From NCBI GenBank assembly GCA_020849535.1, contig JADLGB010000260.1, positions 1-63,468 of the forward strand: a stretch of DNA of 63,468 nt, in the 5' to 3' direction. Position 1 is the stretch's first letter; the number at the start of each line of letters is the position of its first letter. The notes under the pieces were generated by a model. The model made no database searches and was not told the origin of the DNA. It worked only from the letters and a program-made list of their open reading frames with translations. The DNA is from Candidatus Hydrogenedentota bacterium (GTDB lineage: Bacteria; Hydrogenedentota; Hydrogenedentia; Hydrogenedentales; SLHB01). A program made the position numbers and the translations under genes. Positions 23,857 to 32,543 of this stretch are shown piece by piece.

Positions 23857-26781
23857 TCAGGGCGCTTCGTCTGAATCGGACTCGATTGCGAAATCGACCT
23901 GAACTACTTCTCCGGAAGGTACCGTCACCTCTTGCTCCACAACAGTCGGCACATCGTCCTCTGACGCAGGAACCTGCACGCGAACAAGTGCCGACCCTGC
24001 AGGAACGGAATTGATCGCGAATTGCCCATCGCCGTCAGTGACTTCCGTCGCCCCTCGATGTCCTGCGCCACCGAGCACTGTCACCGGAACGTCTGATAAG
24101 GGTTCACCATCCAAAGTCACGACGCCCTCCACGATCCCAAAGGCCTGCAACACGATCTCTACGGGAGTCTCTTGCCCCGTCGCGAGCGACACCAAGGCGC
24201 TTCCAGCACCGTGTTGCGAATGGTACGCGCTCACGTGGAGTGCTCCGTCCGATACCCCTGTGAGACGGAAGCGGCCGTCCACACCTGATTGCGTTTGCGT
24301 CACTTCTGTGACGCCCTCACCTGCCGCGGAGACTACCGCCCCTGTGACCGCGTTGCCTTTTCCATCGCGAACGATACCCTCCAGGGAAATGCCGCCGGGT
24401 GTGAGCGGGATGACTAGCCCATCGACGGTGTCGCCGCCCCTCACGCGGCCCAAGGGAGCAATTTTGCGCTCGTACCCACTGGCCTGCACCACGAGCATAC
24501 GCGCTCCGCCGTTCAGCGCGATCCGGAATTCGCCCGCGGCGTTGCTGACGGCCTGGAACTGCGCGCGCCCCAGATCGACGCCGTCTTCCGAGCTTCGTCC
24601 AGGCACGGCGGCGATCTCGAACTGGGTCACGGGCTGAGATGTCATCGCGTCCACAACGATGCCGGACACCTGCGGGCGCGGTCTCAGGACGAAGTCGACA
24701 TCGGTGCTGCCCGCGGCGACCTCCCGTGCCGTCTCCGCGCCGTATGTGTCGTGATTCACGTGAAGTTGATACGAGGTGCCGCTGAGCCCCGTCACGGAAT
24801 AGGTGCCATCCGGACGCGTATACGCGGGGCGATCCACCGTGTCGCCGGGGTCGAGTCCCGCGGCAAGTACCTGAGCACCGGCAATGGGCTGATTCGCTTC
24901 GTCTGTCACCCGGCCCGATATCGTGGACTGCGGGTCTGCTTCAAACACAAGACGGACCCCGCCAAGATGTTCGCCCTCGGCAAGGTGAACCGTGGCGGCA
25001 TATTGTGAGGACTGTACCAGCCGCGGCGAGATCTCGCCAAGCATCAGCTCATATTCACCCTCAGGGAGTCCGGCAATCACGAATTGACCGTTGGCGCTTG
25101 ACGTGCCATGAGGCCGCTCCAGTGGGTGCCGATGTGCCTCGTTCGCCGTCTCCGCGAAGACGGCGCACCGGACGGGCATACCCGTCTTGTCGACCACCAT
25201 TCCGGCGATACTGCCATTTGCCGGTATGCCAATCGTCAGTTGGATATCCGAAAGTCCTTCGGGCGGCACGTGAAATGGACCCGCTTCCGAAGTGATTGAT
25301 TCAGGGGTCTTCGCCCACAGCGTGATGCTCTCGCCTCCCTTGAAGCCCGTAAGAACAAACAGCCCCTCCGCGTTGGAAGCTGCGTGTGGCATCAGGCCGC
25401 CGTTCATGACATGCGCGGTCACGGCCGCTCCGGCGACCGGCGCCCCATCTGGGTTCAGCACGCTGCCCCGAACGGTCACCCCCATCGATAACGCGAAGTC
25501 CTCTTCCGCGGCCGCCATGCCCAGTTCCAGAACCATGTCTTTCTTGGTTCCCTCCACCAAGTACTCGGGCGGCACCGCAGTCAGGGCAAGGCGAATGCGA
25601 CCGGGCGAAACCCCGTCCAGCCTGTAGTGGCCCATTTCATCCGCAGGTTCCGAACGGCGCTCTTTCCCAGGCCTATCCACGGGCCACGCGGTAGCAGCCG
25701 CGCCCTCAATTCCTTCCTGGGTGGCGGCATCGTATATCCGGCCGGTGACAACCGCGCCCCGGTCCGCCCGCAGGAGCACGCCTGTGCTTCGAGTTCCCTC
25801 GCGCACGGCGACGACTGGGATCGGCTCCACGAGAACGAGCAATGGGTCATCGAGGTAGGCGAGATACTCGCCCTCGGGGAGCGCGGCGAACTCAAGCGAG
25901 CCATCTTCGCCGGACTCTGCGAATACGTCCTTGGTCCTCTTTGATGACTCCGAGATCCCGATTCTTATCCCCGGAATGGGGGAGTCATCGGTGGCGTTCA
26001 CGAGCGTGCCCGCGATAATCCCGCCGTGCGTAAGGTGTATGACGGTGTCCTCGGTGCCAGTAGCGGCCGGGCTGCTCAGCGCGGGCGCAAATCCTGTCGC
26101 ACTCGCGCGCAATTGCCAGACGCCGTCTTCCAGTGACTCAAAGAGGAAACGGCCATCCTCCCCCGTCTCTACGGATAAGGCAGTGCGCGCGCTCTCGCTC
26201 GTCTCTTCACCGTCACGTGCGAAAGGTACGACGGTTGCTCCCGGACACGGAGAGCCGGAAGGGTCCAGCACCAAGCCACCCAATGGTCTACCGGCCCGGA
26301 GACTCAAGCGGATGCGCGCAACAGGCTCAGCGGAGGTTAGTCGGACGGAATGGATGGCCACCGCGTCCGCCAGCTTCGCGAAGATATCGTACCTGCCTGC
26401 TTGCAGATCGTGGATGGCGAAGGCGCCACTCGCGTCCGCGTCGACCGTCGCCGCAGGTGGTTCCTCGGCGCCGCTCCGCCTGGCTTGAACGCGAACGGTC
26501 GCGCCTTGCGCGGGAATTCCGTCAGTCCCAATGACGATCCCCATGATGGTGCCGGGACCTGGCTTCTGTACGGCCACAGATCCGACTGCCCGTGAGACGC
26601 CAGCCGGACGCGAATCGGTGTCGAGTGGCTGCTCACTTTCCTGGCCTACACGTGATTCAAATCCAGTTTGCTCCTCGTTAGTAAACGGGACTACGGGTTC
26701 CCAGTAGAGCAGGAGTGCGAGTGCGCAGAGGATTGAGAGCCCCAGTCCCAATATCGAGTACCTGCGGAACACCTGTTTCAT
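23857..26781 (-). CDS. Membrane-anchored carboxypeptidase-regulatory-like repeat protein
   Basis: A 974-residue protein with one N-terminal transmembrane anchor (ILGLGLSILCALALLLYW, about residues 9-26) and no cleavage site, so probably periplasmic and membrane-tethered. The rest is about ten repeats of an 80-100 residue beta-sandwich, the CarboxypepD_reg domain, each with a core such as GxVxDxxGxPVxGAxVxA ... T(D/A)xxGxFxxxxLPxGxY. Examples are IMGIVIGTDGIPAQGATVRV, GSVLNPDGAPVAGAAVTAHV and GRVTDEANQPIAGAQVLAAG. The domain serves as an adhesive or surface scaffold in many bacteria. The C-terminal tail is acidic (VDFAIESDSDEAP). GAGGG lies nine bases before the ATG. It is probably a surface or binding protein; no enzyme motif is visible. 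Confidence 0.85.
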   Translation of the reverse strand: MKQVFRRYSILGLGLSILCALALLLYWEPVVPFTNEEQTGFESRVGQESEQPLDTDSRPAGVSRAVGSVAVQKPGPGTIMGIVIGTDGIPAQGATVRVQARRSGAEEPPAATVDADASGAFAIHDLQAGRYDIFAKLADAVAIHSVRLTSAEPVARIRLSLRAGRPLGGLVLDPSGSPCPGATVVPFARDGEETSESARTALSVETGEDGRFLFESLEDGVWQLRASATGFAPALSSPAATGTEDTVIHLTHGGIIAGTLVNATDDSPIPGIRIGISESSKRTKDVFAESGEDGSLEFAALPEGEYLAYLDDPLLVLVEPIPVVAVREGTRSTGVLLRADRGAVVTGRIYDAATQEGIEGAAATAWPVDRPGKERRSEPADEMGHYRLDGVSPGRIRLALTAVPPEYLVEGTKKDMVLELGMAAAEEDFALSMGVTVRGSVLNPDGAPVAGAAVTAHVMNGGLMPHAASNAEGLFVLTGFKGGESITLWAKTPESITSEAGPFHVPPEGLSDIQLTIGIPANGSIAGMVVDKTGMPVRCAVFAETANEAHRHPLERPHGTSSANGQFVIAGLPEGEYELMLGEISPRLVQSSQYAATVHLAEGEHLGGVRLVFEADPQSTISGRVTDEANQPIAGAQVLAAGLDPGDTVDRPAYTRPDGTYSVTGLSGTSYQLHVNHDTYGAETAREVAAGSTDVDFVLRPRPQVSGIVVDAMTSQPVTQFEIAAVPGRSSEDGVDLGRAQFQAVSNAAGEFRIALNGGARMLVVQASGYERKIAPLGRVRGGDTVDGLVIPLTPGGISLEGIVRDGKGNAVTGAVVSAAGEGVTEVTQTQSGVDGRFRLTGVSDGALHVSAYHSQHGAGSALVSLATGQETPVEIVLQAFGIVEGVVTLDGEPLSDVPVTVLGGAGHRGATEVTDGDGQFAINSVPAGSALVRVQVPASEDDVPTVVEQEVTVPSGEVVQVDFAIESDSDEAP

Positions 26782-26922
26782 GTGTCAATGCCCTCGGAGT
26801 GAACGGCAGAGCAACGGCAATCCCGCGACCACGCAGGGAACGTGACTCGCGAGTCATCCGAATCCGTTGGACTACGCCAGTTCCTTTACCGTATCACGTA
26901 CCTTTTCAGTGTCACAAGGGTA

Positions 26923-26952
26923 TTGACAGTTTGACCAGGCTCTAACAATACT
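26923..26952 (+). promoter_or_regulatory. Candidate promoter for exported protein gene
   Basis: TTGACA (26923-26928), an 18-base spacer and AATACT (26947-26952), about 85 bases before the start at 27038. The -10 matches only four of six consensus positions. Confidence 0.35.
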
Positions 26953-27037
26953 ATTGATGACCTATTAGCTTCTACCGATACTTGGGGCGGTGCTTGCCCG
27001 CTCTGACTGAAAAGAGATGACGTGGAGAATACCTTTT

Positions 27038-28108
27038 ATGAATACGCGAGCAAAGCTCCCATCGACCGCTTGCGTGCGCGGCGAGTGCGGGCGCTACTTA
27101 TGCCGGCTTCCAATTGGCGTGTTGCTCGTCTTCGGGGCGCTCTGCAGTATGACCGTGCCGGCCCCCAGCGTATCTGCGGAGGATGCCGACGCCGATCCGA
27201 ATAGACAGCTCATCGCCCAGTTTAACGCAGAGCAGCAGAAGTCCCTTAGGAAGCTTGACAAGTATGAGGTCGTGTTTGAGATCTCCGTGCAATTTGAGAG
27301 CGCCGATGTGGCCATCCAACACACGGCGACGCTCTACCAGAAGCACTGTCTCGATCAACTCATCGCTGATGTTCAAAGACATACCATCGAGCGTTCACGT
27401 ACCGGCCGGGTGATGGAACAGGACACCTCGGCCAAGCTTCTCGTGGGAGATACTTGTGCTGTCTACTGGCTGACGCGCAGCCCGTCTGCCCAGATGTGGG
27501 AGTATGCGTTCGCCGGGGACTTGCCACAGCCAGTCGCTTTGTGCAAGTCGATTGACATGGACGGCGATTATCTGCACAAGTATGGGTACGGCGCGCTTCA
27601 TTTCACGCTGGCGCAGGCACTCGATCCGAAGAATGCCAACTTCTATCGATATGAGGTTCTACTTCGTGAGGACCAGAAGTACAGTGTGAGGCGTTTCTTC
27701 AAAGACCGAACGGGAACTTGGGTAGATCAACCTAGTCAGGCATTCGTCGTTGATCCAGCTCAGGGATATCTCATCATCGAAAACGTTATGTTCGAGGCTG
27801 ACGGAAAACCGTTCCGAGTGATAACGGTAAAAGGCGGAGAAGTGAGCCCCGGCGTTTGGTTTCCCATGAGGGTTGAACACAGGGAGTTCGACGAGTCGGC
27901 ATCCATGATTCCTGGTGAACCCGGAGTGACCCATATCAGCCAGTACACAGTAAAATCTGTCAACACAACGCCAACATTCAATGCGGACACGTTCACGTGG
28001 AGAGCCCTGGGGTTTCCGATGGATATTCTGATATATCGAACCGATAGAATTGGGGAGAAGCAGCAGTTGGTGATTGAGAACGGCGAGCTGGTTCCCCAAA
28101 AACCCTGA
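27038..28108 (+). CDS. Exported protein of unknown function
   Basis: A 356-residue protein with a signal peptide after a basic start (LPIGVLLVFGALCSMTVPAP near residues 24-43). The ATG at 27038 has GGAG 11 bases upstream; an earlier in-frame ATG at 27017 adds seven residues and is possible. The mature part is beta-rich and charged. It shows some resemblance to LolA/outer-membrane-lipoprotein-sorting-like folds (repeated strands such as YEVVFEISVQFESADVAIQH and YTVKSVNTTPTFNADTFTW), but I cannot prove that. No catalytic motif is obvious. It stands alone between the repeat protein (divergent) and the sulfatase (convergent). Confidence 0.75.
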   Translation: MNTRAKLPSTACVRGECGRYLCRLPIGVLLVFGALCSMTVPAPSVSAEDADADPNRQLIAQFNAEQQKSLRKLDKYEVVFEISVQFESADVAIQHTATLYQKHCLDQLIADVQRHTIERSRTGRVMEQDTSAKLLVGDTCAVYWLTRSPSAQMWEYAFAGDLPQPVALCKSIDMDGDYLHKYGYGALHFTLAQALDPKNANFYRYEVLLREDQKYSVRRFFKDRTGTWVDQPSQAFVVDPAQGYLIIENVMFEADGKPFRVITVKGGEVSPGVWFPMRVEHREFDESASMIPGEPGVTHISQYTVKSVNTTPTFNADTFTWRALGFPMDILIYRTDRIGEKQQLVIENGELVPQKP

Positions 28109-28220
28109 CCGCACGCACAGCCCCGCCCTGGCATTGGCGCGACATCGCAGGCAGACAGTACCGATCAGGATGTCCCGCACCAACGGCGGCTAGGCGTCAA
28201 TCACCCGCTGCCCAATTCCC

Positions 28221-29678
28221 TCACACCTCCGGCGCCACGGGGTCCTTCCAGGGTTCTGTCATGTCCACGCGCCAGGTGTCCAGGGCGTCGCGCCATGTTT
28301 GCCAACGCTGGGTAAGAGCATCCTGGACGGCCGCGTGCCGCGCTTCGCATGCGTGGTTGCGCATCTCCTTCGGGTCATTCTCCAAATCGTAAAGCTCCTG
28401 GTAGAGCGGCTGCGGCTCCACGTAGCGGATGTATTTCCAACGTCGCGTACGGATGGCCTCGCTCGCCGGGATGACGGGCGTGCGTGATCCGCCAAAGTGG
28501 TGTTCAAAGAAACACTCGGTGCGCCAGCACGGATGCTCGCCACGCACCAGAGGCCCGAGGTCGCGCCCTTGGAGCGGCGGCGGCACGGGCGCGTCCGCAA
28601 ACGAAAGCAGCGTGGGGGAGAAGTCGATATTCAGGGTCATGGCGTCGCAGCGCCGGCCGCGCAGGCGGCTACGCACGCGCGGATCGTGAATGATGAGCGG
28701 CGCGCGAATGGACTCTTCATGCATCAGCCACTTGCCCGCAAGGCCCCGCTCGCCATTGTAGACGCCCTGATCGGAAGTAAACACAACGACCGTGTTCTGG
28801 TCCATGCCATTTGTCTCCAGCGCCGCCATGATGCGGCCCACGGCGAGATCCATCCCCGTGATCAGGCGGTAGTAGCCTTTCACGGAACGCTGGTAAGCCT
28901 CTGACGAGGAGAAACGCAACTGCCAGCGTTTGCGCCCCTCAGAGACACGATTGAACTCAGGCATCCGGTTGTAAAAGTACGGATGCGCCTGCGAAGGAGG
29001 CGGTATGGTGACGTCCTTGTACAAGTTCTCGAGGGCCGGATCGTAGAGATACTGCCGCGGATCCTCATCCTGCACATGCGGCGCTTTGAAACTCACCGAC
29101 AAACAAAACGGCTTACCCTTGGGCGCCGATTGAATGAACTCGATGGCCTGGTCGCCCATGATGCTGTTGAGGTGCGGGCCTGGCTCACCATCCGGGAAAT
29201 ACTTGCCTTGGGCCGGGAAACCTTTCCAATAATCAAACTGCGCTTCCGGCAATTCCCCACCGAGTCCCCATTTTCCAATGAACCCGATGTGATATCCCGC
29301 CGCGCGTATGCGCGCGGGATAGCACAAGTCCCAGAGAGCGGGGGAGAGGGGCAGCGAAAAATCCTCGATGCCGTGACAGCGCGTGTGCAGCCCGGTGAAA
29401 ATGCTCGCCCGGCTCGTCATGCAGATGGGCGTCGTCGAGAAGTGATTCGTGAAGAGAATACCGTCGGCGGCGAGCGCATCGAGATGCGGCGTCTGGCAGA
29501 TCGGGTTGCCCGTGCACCCGAGCGAATCCCAACGCTGGTCGTCGCTCAGCAAGAATACGATGTTGGGACGTTTGTCCTTCGCGGTGGCTCGTGTTGCCTC
29601 CGCGCGGGGCAGTCCCGCGGCCAGCGCCACGCCCACACAGGCGCTGCGCAGAAGTTCCCGGCGTGTCAATCGATTCAT
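28221..29678 (-). CDS. Exported type I sulfatase
   Basis: A 485-residue sulfatase. The leader RRELLRSACVGVALAAGL suggests a Tat-type signal (R-R at residues 6-7). The metal and catalytic site is read as FLLSDDQRWD (Asp46-Asp47) and PICMTSRASIFTG, where Cys86 would be converted to formylglycine; the consensus C-x-P-S-R appears here as C-M-T-S-R, so Pro is replaced by Thr. Later elements GKWGLGGE, VVVFTSDQGVYNGERGLAGK and the C-terminal LYDLENDPKEMRNHA are typical of the family. It removes sulfate from a polysaccharide or glycan; the exact sugar cannot be told. No sulfatase-maturating enzyme gene is in the window. Confidence 0.93.
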   Translation of the reverse strand: MNRLTRRELLRSACVGVALAAGLPRAEATRATAKDKRPNIVFLLSDDQRWDSLGCTGNPICQTPHLDALAADGILFTNHFSTTPICMTSRASIFTGLHTRCHGIEDFSLPLSPALWDLCYPARIRAAGYHIGFIGKWGLGGELPEAQFDYWKGFPAQGKYFPDGEPGPHLNSIMGDQAIEFIQSAPKGKPFCLSVSFKAPHVQDEDPRQYLYDPALENLYKDVTIPPPSQAHPYFYNRMPEFNRVSEGRKRWQLRFSSSEAYQRSVKGYYRLITGMDLAVGRIMAALETNGMDQNTVVVFTSDQGVYNGERGLAGKWLMHEESIRAPLIIHDPRVRSRLRGRRCDAMTLNIDFSPTLLSFADAPVPPPLQGRDLGPLVRGEHPCWRTECFFEHHFGGSRTPVIPASEAIRTRRWKYIRYVEPQPLYQELYDLENDPKEMRNHACEARHAAVQDALTQRWQTWRDALDTWRVDMTEPWKDPVAPEV

Positions 29679-29751
29679 GGTTTTCCCTTCGTCGGTTCAT
29701 CTTTCAATGACGGCGCTGCGGCGGCGTCACCGGCATTGGGACTGCGCGAAG

Positions 29752-29935
29752 AACATCCCCCTCGGCACTTCGTGCATGCCCCTTCAAAGGGGGACCCTCT
29801 TGGCGACCCTTCGGGTCGCGCGTGATTTGCGCCAAATGGCCACCAGTAGCTCTAAAGCCCCTGCGTTTTCTACATAGATAGTGGTGTGCGTAATTCCCCC
29901 TTTGAAGGGGGTGGCGCGTGGCGCCGGGGGATGTT
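29752..29935. repeat. Palindromic element with ACATCCCCC-type ends, copy 1
   Basis: A 184-base non-coding element between the sulfatase start and the mocA-like stop. Its left end starts AACATCCCCCTCGG (29752-29765) and contains CCCCTTCAAAGGGGG (29779-29793), while its right end contains CCCCCTTTGAAGGGGG and finishes GGGGGATGTT (29926-29935). The two ends are reverse complements. A smaller second copy is at 43664-43750. Both sit just before a convergent gene end, as MITEs or REP-like elements often do. Confidence 0.7.
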
Positions 29936-29968
29936 TTTCTCTTCTCTTCGCCATCTATTCTCCAGGTA

Positions 29969-30568
29969 TCACACGTCACCCTGTGCAAGCGCGTCCAGTT
30001 CCCGCTGGTAGTCTTCGGGCGTATCCATGTCGCGCAGGACCTCCGGCATATTCACAGGCAACCGGTGCACGCACTCCGGGTACCCGTAAATGAGCCCGCG
30101 CAGACCCGTATCGTCGAACCGCGTCATGATCTCTTCACGATAGCGCGTCGAAATGATGATGGGATGCCCTGTATCGTCATCATACAAAGGAACAACGATG
30201 TCCCGACCGCTGGCTTGAAACCCGCGAATCAGCTCATTAATCAACCGGCGCGTAACCGAAGGCTGATCGCCCAGCACCACCATGAAGGCCTCCGCCTCGG
30301 GGTGAACTTCCTGCAGTCCCCGCCGGATAGACGTCAGCATGCCTTCCCTGTACCGTGCGTTCTCGACGATGGTGACTGGTCTACCCAACAGCACCTTCTT
30401 TACAGCCTCCGCGTCATGCCCTGTCACCACGATGGTCTGAGACACTTCGCTGTCGAGCACTTGCCCGACTATGTGCTCGATGACGGTACGTCCCCCATAG
30501 GGCAACAGGAGTTTCTGGCGGCCCATGCGGCGCGATTCGCCCGCGGCAAGCACAATAGCCGTGATCAT
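29969..30568 (-). CDS. Molybdenum cofactor cytidylyltransferase-like nucleotidyltransferase
   Basis: A 199-residue cytoplasmic enzyme of the MobA/MocA nucleotidyltransferase fold. The N-terminal nucleotide-binding motif is IVLAAGESRRMGRQKLLLPY, followed by VVTGHDAEAV, FMVVLGDQPSVT (the metal-binding Asp) and TGHPIIISTRY. Together with the XdhC-like neighbour this points to MocA, which adds CMP to molybdopterin for the xanthine-dehydrogenase family. Its start overlaps the XdhC stop by four bases (ATGA), so the two are co-translated. No molybdoenzyme structural gene lies nearby, so the target enzyme is elsewhere on the chromosome. Confidence 0.88.
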   Translation of the reverse strand: MITAIVLAAGESRRMGRQKLLLPYGGRTVIEHIVGQVLDSEVSQTIVVTGHDAEAVKKVLLGRPVTIVENARYREGMLTSIRRGLQEVHPEAEAFMVVLGDQPSVTRRLINELIRGFQASGRDIVVPLYDDDTGHPIIISTRYREEIMTRFDDTGLRGLIYGYPECVHRLPVNMPEVLRDMDTPEDYQRELDALAQGDV

Positions 30569-31617
30569 GAGGACACGAATTCCGCGAGCGATTTCGCGGC
30601 GCCCGCGTGATGACGCCGCACGGCCACCAGTTGCGAGGCGATGCTGACGGCAATCTCCTCGATGGTGAGCGCGCCGATATCGAGTCCCACGGGCGAATGC
30701 ACGCGCTTGAAGTCCGCCTCGGTGGCGATTCCCTCCTCAAGAAAACCCCTGCGGATGATGTGGACCTTGCGGCGGCTTCCGATCATGCCGATGTAGGCCG
30801 CAGACGAGTGGATGCACGCCTTCAACACGACTCCGTCATGGCGGTGCCCTCGCGTGACGATGAGGATGTACGTGGTCGGCGAGATCGGGAATTCTGCTAC
30901 AGCCGCGGAGATGTCGGCGCAAATGGTACGCACGCCTTCGGGATACAAGGACGGCTCCGCGAAAGCGGCCCGGTCATCCACCACCACTACCGCAAAACCC
31001 AGCCGGTGCGCGAGCCGCGCCGTCGCCTGCCCCACATGGCCGCCGCCCGCGATAAGGAGCGTGGGGGCGGGTTCAAGCGGTTCCAGATACCATACATCGG
31101 TTGCTTCCACGAGCGCCGGCTTTCCACTGTTCAAACATCGATCGAGTTGTGCCGCGGGCACGGCCGCATCCGCTCGCGCGAACTGGCCCTCCTCACGCCA
31201 CTCGGTCGCTCCGATCTCGTCCGGCGTGCCTGAGATGCACGTGAGGAGCACGCCCCTCCTGCCAGCCCCAACCGCCGATATCGCCTGTTCGTACACCGAA
31301 CGGTGCCGCGCGGGACGCGGATCCACAAACACCCGCACGCGCCCCCCGCAAATCAGCCCATCGTCCCACCCATAGTCATCGTCCAGGTTCACTTCAAAAC
31401 AGAACGCCTTCCCCTCGTCCAGGGAGTCCAGTGCGCGGCGGCGCGATTCCGCCTCCAGGCAGCCCCCGCCCAGGGTGCCGTAGATGGCCCCTCCCGCGGT
31501 AAAGAGCGCGCGGGCGCCCGCCTTCTGAGGAGTGGACCCCGCCGCCCGGATCACCGCCGCAAACGCGAACGGCTCGCCGTGGTCGATAAGCTCAATGGCC
31601 TTTGTGTAGATATCCAT
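30565..31617 (-). CDS. XdhC/CoxI-family molybdoenzyme maturation protein
   Basis: A 350-residue protein. The N-terminal CoxI-like domain carries VIRAAGSTPQKAGARALF, GTLGGGCLEAE and GLICGGRVRVFVDP. The C-terminal Rossmann domain has TLLIAGGGHVGQATARLAHRLGF for dinucleotide binding and ILIVTRGHRHDGVVLKACI. XdhC-type proteins bind sulfurated molybdopterin cofactor and deliver it to xanthine dehydrogenase-like enzymes. I start at 31617 (MDIYTKAIEL) rather than an earlier codon at 31653, because GGAAG precedes it. It is the first gene of the pair with the MocA-like protein. Confidence 0.9.
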   Translation of the reverse strand: MDIYTKAIELIDHGEPFAFAAVIRAAGSTPQKAGARALFTAGGAIYGTLGGGCLEAESRRRALDSLDEGKAFCFEVNLDDDYGWDDGLICGGRVRVFVDPRPARHRSVYEQAISAVGAGRRGVLLTCISGTPDEIGATEWREEGQFARADAAVPAAQLDRCLNSGKPALVEATDVWYLEPLEPAPTLLIAGGGHVGQATARLAHRLGFAVVVVDDRAAFAEPSLYPEGVRTICADISAAVAEFPISPTTYILIVTRGHRHDGVVLKACIHSSAAYIGMIGSRRKVHIIRRGFLEEGIATEADFKRVHSPVGLDIGALTIEEIAVSIASQLVAVRRHHAGAAKSLAEFVSS

Positions 31618-31703
31618 GCTCGCAGACTTCCAGGACGTAGCGTTGCCAACCATCCCAGTCTAGTGTCCAAAGCCACACGTATCAACCTGGGAAAACGGAC
31701 GGA

Positions 31704-31729
31704 CCGTATGTACGGATTGGATGTCCGTA
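31704..31729. promoter_or_regulatory. Inverted repeats in divergent intergenic region
   Basis: CCGTA-TG-TACGG (31704-31715) and TACGGA-N7-TCCGTA (31711-31729) overlap in the space between the divergent xdhC and zinc-ribbon genes. They could be an operator, but no regulator gene is adjacent. Confidence 0.3.
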
Positions 31730-31781
31730 TGGTATACCTTACGTAGGGTTCCACAGGGGTGGATCCAGACAGGGGGAAGCT

Positions 31782-32423
31782 ATGCCTGATTACACATGTG
31801 AGAACTGTGGCAAGCAATTGCACCTTTCGGACCTCTTCGCCGGCCAGACCAAGACCTGCGTGTGCGGACAGCAGTTCATCGTACCAGGAAGCGCGCCGAA
31901 GTTTCGTGCAGCGCTGAATAATGAGGCCCCCGAGCGGCCCACGCGGTCGTTCAAACCACTGATCTTCGCTGGGGTTGCGGCGATATGCGTAGCGGCGGTG
32001 GCCGCGGTGATTGTGCTGTGGTGGCAGCAGATGAAGATTACGCCCGAAGACTTCGCCCAAGTGCAGCGAGGGGCCTCGTTAGAAAGCGTCCGGGATGCCG
32101 CGGGCTCCGAAGGCGTAGAGGTGTGGACCAGCACCGGCGCCGAAGGTGTAGGCCTTATGATGACCCTTACAGCGCCTGGAGCCGTTGCGGTGGATTTCAT
32201 CGCCGATGAAGAGAAGAACACGTACATGCCTGCGGCCTCGACAGACTCGCCGGCGCGCGCAAGTGAGGTCAACAACCTGCCCTCGGGCTACTATCAGTGG
32301 CTGAACAGCGATGGCACCGGGCTGCACGCCGTCTTCATCGGGGACAAAATGATCTGGTCGTTCTATGTGGACGAGGCAATGGCCCTGCTCATCAAGGAAA
32401 CTGAAAAGCCTGCCAGCGAGTAG
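31782..32423 (+). CDS. Zinc-ribbon membrane protein of unknown function
   Basis: A 213-residue protein. It starts with a zinc ribbon: CENCGKQ (C-x2-C) and CVCGQQF (C-x-C), followed by a flexible linker and one transmembrane helix (FAGVAAICVAAVAAVIVLWW near residues 64-83). The remaining 130 residues are outside and may have a BamE/SmpA-like fold: KITPEDFAQVQRGASLESVRDAAG resembles the helix pair of that fold. The cytoplasmic zinc ribbon with an external domain is common in planctomycete-type small membrane proteins. I cannot assign a role. It is followed by the radical SAM gene with 120 bases between. Confidence 0.75.
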   Translation: MPDYTCENCGKQLHLSDLFAGQTKTCVCGQQFIVPGSAPKFRAALNNEAPERPTRSFKPLIFAGVAAICVAAVAAVIVLWWQQMKITPEDFAQVQRGASLESVRDAAGSEGVEVWTSTGAEGVGLMMTLTAPGAVAVDFIADEEKNTYMPAASTDSPARASEVNNLPSGYYQWLNSDGTGLHAVFIGDKMIWSFYVDEAMALLIKETEKPASE

Positions 32424-32543
32424 CAGTCCAACTTGCCAGCCCTGGGAAGGACCTCGCCACAGAGATCATCGCAGATCCGCCCCTCGCTTTCCTCCAGCGC
32501 CTGTGCTAAACTGAACTCGTGTTTCGCTGAGGGAGTAGATGCT

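Noticed and set aside
23647..23874. 75-codon plus-strand frame in the gap after the DUF4139 gene
   Set aside because: No ribosome site, no hydrophobic or domain pattern, overlaps the end of a real gene.
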